A stretch of DNA of 8,019 nt, taken from assembly GCA_021809365.1 (NCBI GenBank), contig JAKBAC010000150.1:1-8019 (forward strand), given 5' to 3'. The translations under genes were made by a program, and so were the position numbers. Numbering within the stretch: position 1 is the first letter of the stretch; each line of letters opens with the position of its first letter. Shown piece by piece: positions 6,222 to 8,019 of this stretch. The notes beneath the pieces are model-generated. The model was not told where the DNA came from. It ran no database searches and was given only the letters and a program-made list of their open reading frames with translations. Origin of the DNA: Planctomycetota bacterium (GTDB taxonomy: Bacteria; Planctomycetota; Phycisphaerae; WQYP01).

Positions 6222-6253
6222 TTCCACCACCGGCAAAGCCGGCGGCATTGTGA
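6222..6253 (+). repeat. GC-rich hairpin repeat, copy 2 (REP-like)
   Basis: This is the second copy of the element at 4693-4723, in direct orientation; it has one extra C and two substitutions. Its core is CCACCGGC-AAA-GCCGGCGG (6227-6245), and it ends in ATTGTGA. It lies between the divergent promoters of the Cas2-like gene and menG, in a 309-bp stretch (6073-6381) that holds no convincing gene. The rest of that stretch contains the two promoters and otherwise nothing I recognise. Confidence 0.65.
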
Positions 6254-6344
6254 AGTTTATCCACGCGGCCCTGCGGCCCGGAAATATTGCCACGCCCCAG
6301 GCATTGCGCAGCATGCACCAATGCCATTTCTGCGTGATTCAGGC

Positions 6345-6350
6345 TATAAT
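6345..6350 (+). promoter_or_regulatory. Possible -10 box for the menG operon
   Basis: A perfect TATAAT is placed 31 bp before the menG ATG, giving a predicted leader of about 25 nt. No good -35 was found at 16-18 bp upstream. The ribosome binding site before the menG ATG is weak (GGA at 6373-6375 or 6367-6369). Confidence 0.4.
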
Positions 6351-6381
6351 CACGGATATATCGTTCGGAAATGGACATGCA

Positions 6382-7155
6382 ATGGCTGATACCACAACAA
6401 CTTCTACTCCCCCACCGGCATGGGATCAGGGCAATCTGAAAAATCCGCACGAGGCGGTGGATAAAGCCGGCCGGGTACAGCGCATGTTTTCGGCCATTGC
6501 GCCATCTTATGATCTGAACAATCATCTGCATTCGCTGTGGATGGATCACTACTGGCGACGGAAGGCGGTGCAGATTGCGGGGGTAACGGCTGCGGATATT
6601 GTGGCGGATATTGCCTGTGGTACGGGCGATCTGTCGGCGGCGTTTGATCGAGCGGGGCCGAAGCGGGTTATTGGAATTGATTTTTGCCATGCCATGTTGC
6701 AGGGTGCCTGCGGAAAAAATGCCAGATCGACAGCGCGGGCCATTTCGTTTTATGAGGGCGATGCGTTGCGGCTGCCCTTGCAGAATCAGAGCGTTGATAT
6801 TGTTTCGATCGCCTTTGGTATTCGCAATGTATCGGACTGGGGCAAGGCGGTAGATGAATTTTATCGGGTGCTGCGGCCGGGCGGTCGGCTGATTATCCTG
6901 GAGTTTTCTCTGCCGGAAAATTCGGTGCTGCGAGCCGGGTATAATTTTTATTTTCGGCGTATTTTACCACGCACAGCAACGCTGATCAGCGGGGATAAAA
7001 CCGGTGCCTATAAATACCTTCCCGAGAGCGTGAACACATTTATTTCTCCACAGCAACTGACGCAACGCATGAAAGACACCGGCTTTGCCGATGTAACAGG
7101 TACATCGCTGACGGCTGGAGTCTGTTTCTGCTACCGAGGAATACGCCATGCGTAA
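6382..7155 (+). CDS. menG: Demethylmenaquinone / ubiquinone-pathway C-methyltransferase (MenG/UbiE)
   Basis: The 257-aa product is an S-adenosylmethionine-dependent class I methyltransferase that adds the C-methyl group in the last step of menaquinone synthesis (or a late step of ubiquinone synthesis). Family signatures are 'RVQRMFSAIAPSYDLNN' (31-47), 'HYWRRKAV' (56-63), SAM motif I 'DIACGTGD' (76-83), acidic Asp100 after 'VIGI', 'EGDALRLPL' (125-133), 'AFGIRNVSDW' (144-153), 'LRPGGRLIILEFS' (164-176) and 'YKYLPESVNTF' (210-220). The N-terminal 20 residues are a Thr/Pro-rich extension. I chose the ATG at 6382 because an upstream in-frame ATG at 6178 would add 68 unrelated residues and translate the repeat at 6222-6253. 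It overlaps the next gene by 8 bp (ATGCGTAA) and is followed by ubiX. MenG is the more likely activity if the organism makes menaquinone, which the window does not prove. Confidence 0.93.
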   Translation: MADTTTTSTPPPAWDQGNLKNPHEAVDKAGRVQRMFSAIAPSYDLNNHLHSLWMDHYWRRKAVQIAGVTAADIVADIACGTGDLSAAFDRAGPKRVIGIDFCHAMLQGACGKNARSTARAISFYEGDALRLPLQNQSVDIVSIAFGIRNVSDWGKAVDEFYRVLRPGGRLIILEFSLPENSVLRAGYNFYFRRILPRTATLISGDKTGAYKYLPESVNTFISPQQLTQRMKDTGFADVTGTSLTAGVCFCYRGIRHA

Positions 7156-7474
7156 GTTCGTGGAAAGTGAAAAAATAATGCGCCGGACCGTCCGCTGCGA
7201 CTGGTGGTGCCGGTACTGCAAGCAGCAGTTCGGTTCGGAAAATATTTCGTTGTATTGCGCCAAACTGCCGGAGGTTATTAAACCAAGCTGGTTTTTCGCG
7301 TCCATGGCACTTCTGGATCATCTGCGTGATTGCCGGAAGGAAGACTATACCGACCGTTTGACCTATCGGTATGGCGAAGATTTTTTATCTCACATTGAAA
7401 TCTACAACTGGTTTAATGATCATGCGGTGGTCCATAAAACGCTGATAGATGAACAGGAACTTGACGACCAGTAA
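7148..7474 (+). CDS. Small Cys/His-rich protein of unknown function, possibly zinc-binding
   Basis: The 108-aa product is not one I recognise. It has Cys17, then Cys21-x2-Cys24 ('WWCRYCKQQF') followed by His58-x3-Cys62 ('LLDHLRDC'), a spacing that could form a single C-C-H-C zinc site; Cys37 is a further cysteine. The C-terminal third is acidic and Tyr/Asp-rich ('YRYGEDFLSHIEIYNWF', ending 'DEQELDDQ'). There is no signal peptide or membrane segment. Evidence that it is real: GAGGA (7136-7140) lies 7 nt before the ATG, the gene starts inside the end of menG (8-bp overlap), and it is followed 58 bp later by ubiX. The position suggests a role tied to quinone or prenyl-FMN metabolism, or simply co-expression; this is inference. 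Confidence 0.75.
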   Translation: MRKFVESEKIMRRTVRCDWWCRYCKQQFGSENISLYCAKLPEVIKPSWFFASMALLDHLRDCRKEDYTDRLTYRYGEDFLSHIEIYNWFNDHAVVHKTLIDEQELDDQ

Positions 7475-7532
7475 ACTATTTGACAGCGGATGATCAGGCA
7501 GCCGCGGACACCTTGGAAATAGAGATGTACTG

Positions 7533-8019
7533 ATGCCAAAGAAAACATTTATTCTTGCGATCACCGGGGCCTCCGGGGCCATTTACGCCCGGAAGATTCT
7601 TCAGGGCCTTTCAAGCGCGGGATGCCGGGTATACCTGGTTATTTCCCCGGCGGGCCGCAGGCTTTTACATGATGAGCTGGGAATGGAACATGCTGATCCG
7701 GAAGAAATTCTGTCCATGACCATTCCGCATGACATCATCCCGCTGGCGTACCGGGACATTGGCGCGTGTATCGCATCCGGATCGTATAAAACGCATGGCA
7801 TGGTGGTGGCACCGTGTTCCAGCAACAAGCTGGCGGAAATTTCCCGCGGCCTGGGCGATAACCTGATTGGGCGGGCGGCGCAAGTGACGCTGAAGGAGCG
7901 GAGACCGTTGATTATGTTGCACCGTGAAATGCCCCTTGGACTAATTGAGCTGCGCAACATGTGCCAACTGGCCGAAGCGGGCGCAATAATTTGCCCCGCC
8001 AGCCCCGGATTCTATAAAA
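7533..8019 (+). CDS. ubiX: Flavin prenyltransferase UbiX, 3'-truncated by the window
   Basis: The first 162 codons are present and the frame is open at the window end (family length is about 190-210 aa). UbiX joins dimethylallyl phosphate to FMN to make prenylated FMN, the cofactor of UbiD-type decarboxylases. Signatures are 'LAITGASGAIYARKIL' (8-23), 'VVAPCSSNKLAEISRGLGDN' (91-110), Arg114, 'LKERRPLIMLHREMPL' (120-135) and 'NMCQLAEAGAIICPASPGFY' (142-161). Arg114, Lys121, Arg131 and Glu132 correspond, at a constant offset of 8, to R122, K129, R139 and E140 of the Pseudomonas enzyme. The ATG at 7533 begins the conserved beta strand at the right distance; upstream ribosome binding is weak (AGAGA near 7521-7525), and a tiny ATG-TAC-TGA reading frame starts at 7525. 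In bacteria with the futalosine menaquinone route, UbiX/UbiD-type proteins are often linked to menaquinone genes, which would fit the neighbouring menG. Confidence 0.94.
   Translation, partial: MPKKTFILAITGASGAIYARKILQGLSSAGCRVYLVISPAGRRLLHDELGMEHADPEEILSMTIPHDIIPLAYRDIGACIASGSYKTHGMVVAPCSSNKLAEISRGLGDNLIGRAAQVTLKERRPLIMLHREMPLGLIELRNMCQLAEAGAIICPASPGFYK

Noticed and set aside
6181..6260. Possible tRNA-like or small RNA fold in the GC-rich 6181-6260 region
   Set aside because: There is no acceptor/T-arm consensus, and the only clear stem is the REP-like repeat core.
6178..6381. N-terminal extension of menG from an ATG at 6178
   Set aside because: The extra 68 residues are unlike MenG/UbiE, cover the hairpin repeat at 6222-6253, and lie mostly upstream of the likely -10 at 6345-6350.
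6103..6690. 195-codon minus-strand open frame over the menG 5' region
   Set aside because: It lies antisense to menG and through the repeat and promoter region; its composition is Arg/His/Cys-rich with no domain.

Overview
The window looks like a chromosomal segment of a GC-rich, diderm, respiring bacterium. A member of the Planctomycetes (perhaps Phycisphaerae-like) is my best guess. This is inference from gene content: a large AsmA-like envelope protein, a Chlorobi/Chlamydia/planctomycete-type pyruvoyl arginine decarboxylase homologue, a lysine-rich HU protein, a UbiE/MenG methyltransferase next to ubiX, and GC-rich hairpin repeats. No rRNA, tRNA or CRISPR array was seen.

Layout. Bases 1-3345 (+) hold the 3' part of a very large AsmA/TamB/YhdP-like gene that is open from base 1. 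It converges, with a 25-bp gap, on a pyruvoyl-dependent arginine decarboxylase homologue (3371-3931, -). That protein keeps the family sequence but has Ser-Gly where the self-cleaving Ser-Ser pair should be. A divergent intergenic region (3932-4173) carries promoters for both sides and a hairpin-rich leader for the HU gene (4174-4479, +). HU is followed by a 16-bp hairpin and then a classic T-tailed terminator.

Bases 4749-6072 (-) form a compact accessory cassette of three genes. In transcription order they are a small Cas2/VapD-like ('SinR family') protein, an overlapping PIN-domain ribonuclease-like protein, and an ASCH-domain protein with a low-complexity tail. The PIN and ASCH genes lie in the same frame, separated by a single TGA. 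Two direct copies of a 31/32-bp GC-rich hairpin repeat flank the cassette (4693-4723 and 6222-6253). The arrangement suggests a toxin-antitoxin or defence-like module inserted between housekeeping genes.

From 6382 (+) a quinone-biosynthesis run begins: menG/ubiE, an 8-bp-overlapping gene for a small Cys/His-rich protein of unknown function, and ubiX, which is cut by the window end. MenG performs the final C-methylation of (mena)quinone. UbiX makes the prenylated FMN cofactor needed by UbiD-type decarboxylases, so the small protein between them is a candidate quinone-pathway accessory factor.

The items most worth a second look are the missing pyruvoyl serine in the decarboxylase homologue, the repeat-flanked Cas2-like/PIN/ASCH cassette, the structured HU leader, and the coupled zinc-binding-like protein between menG and ubiX.
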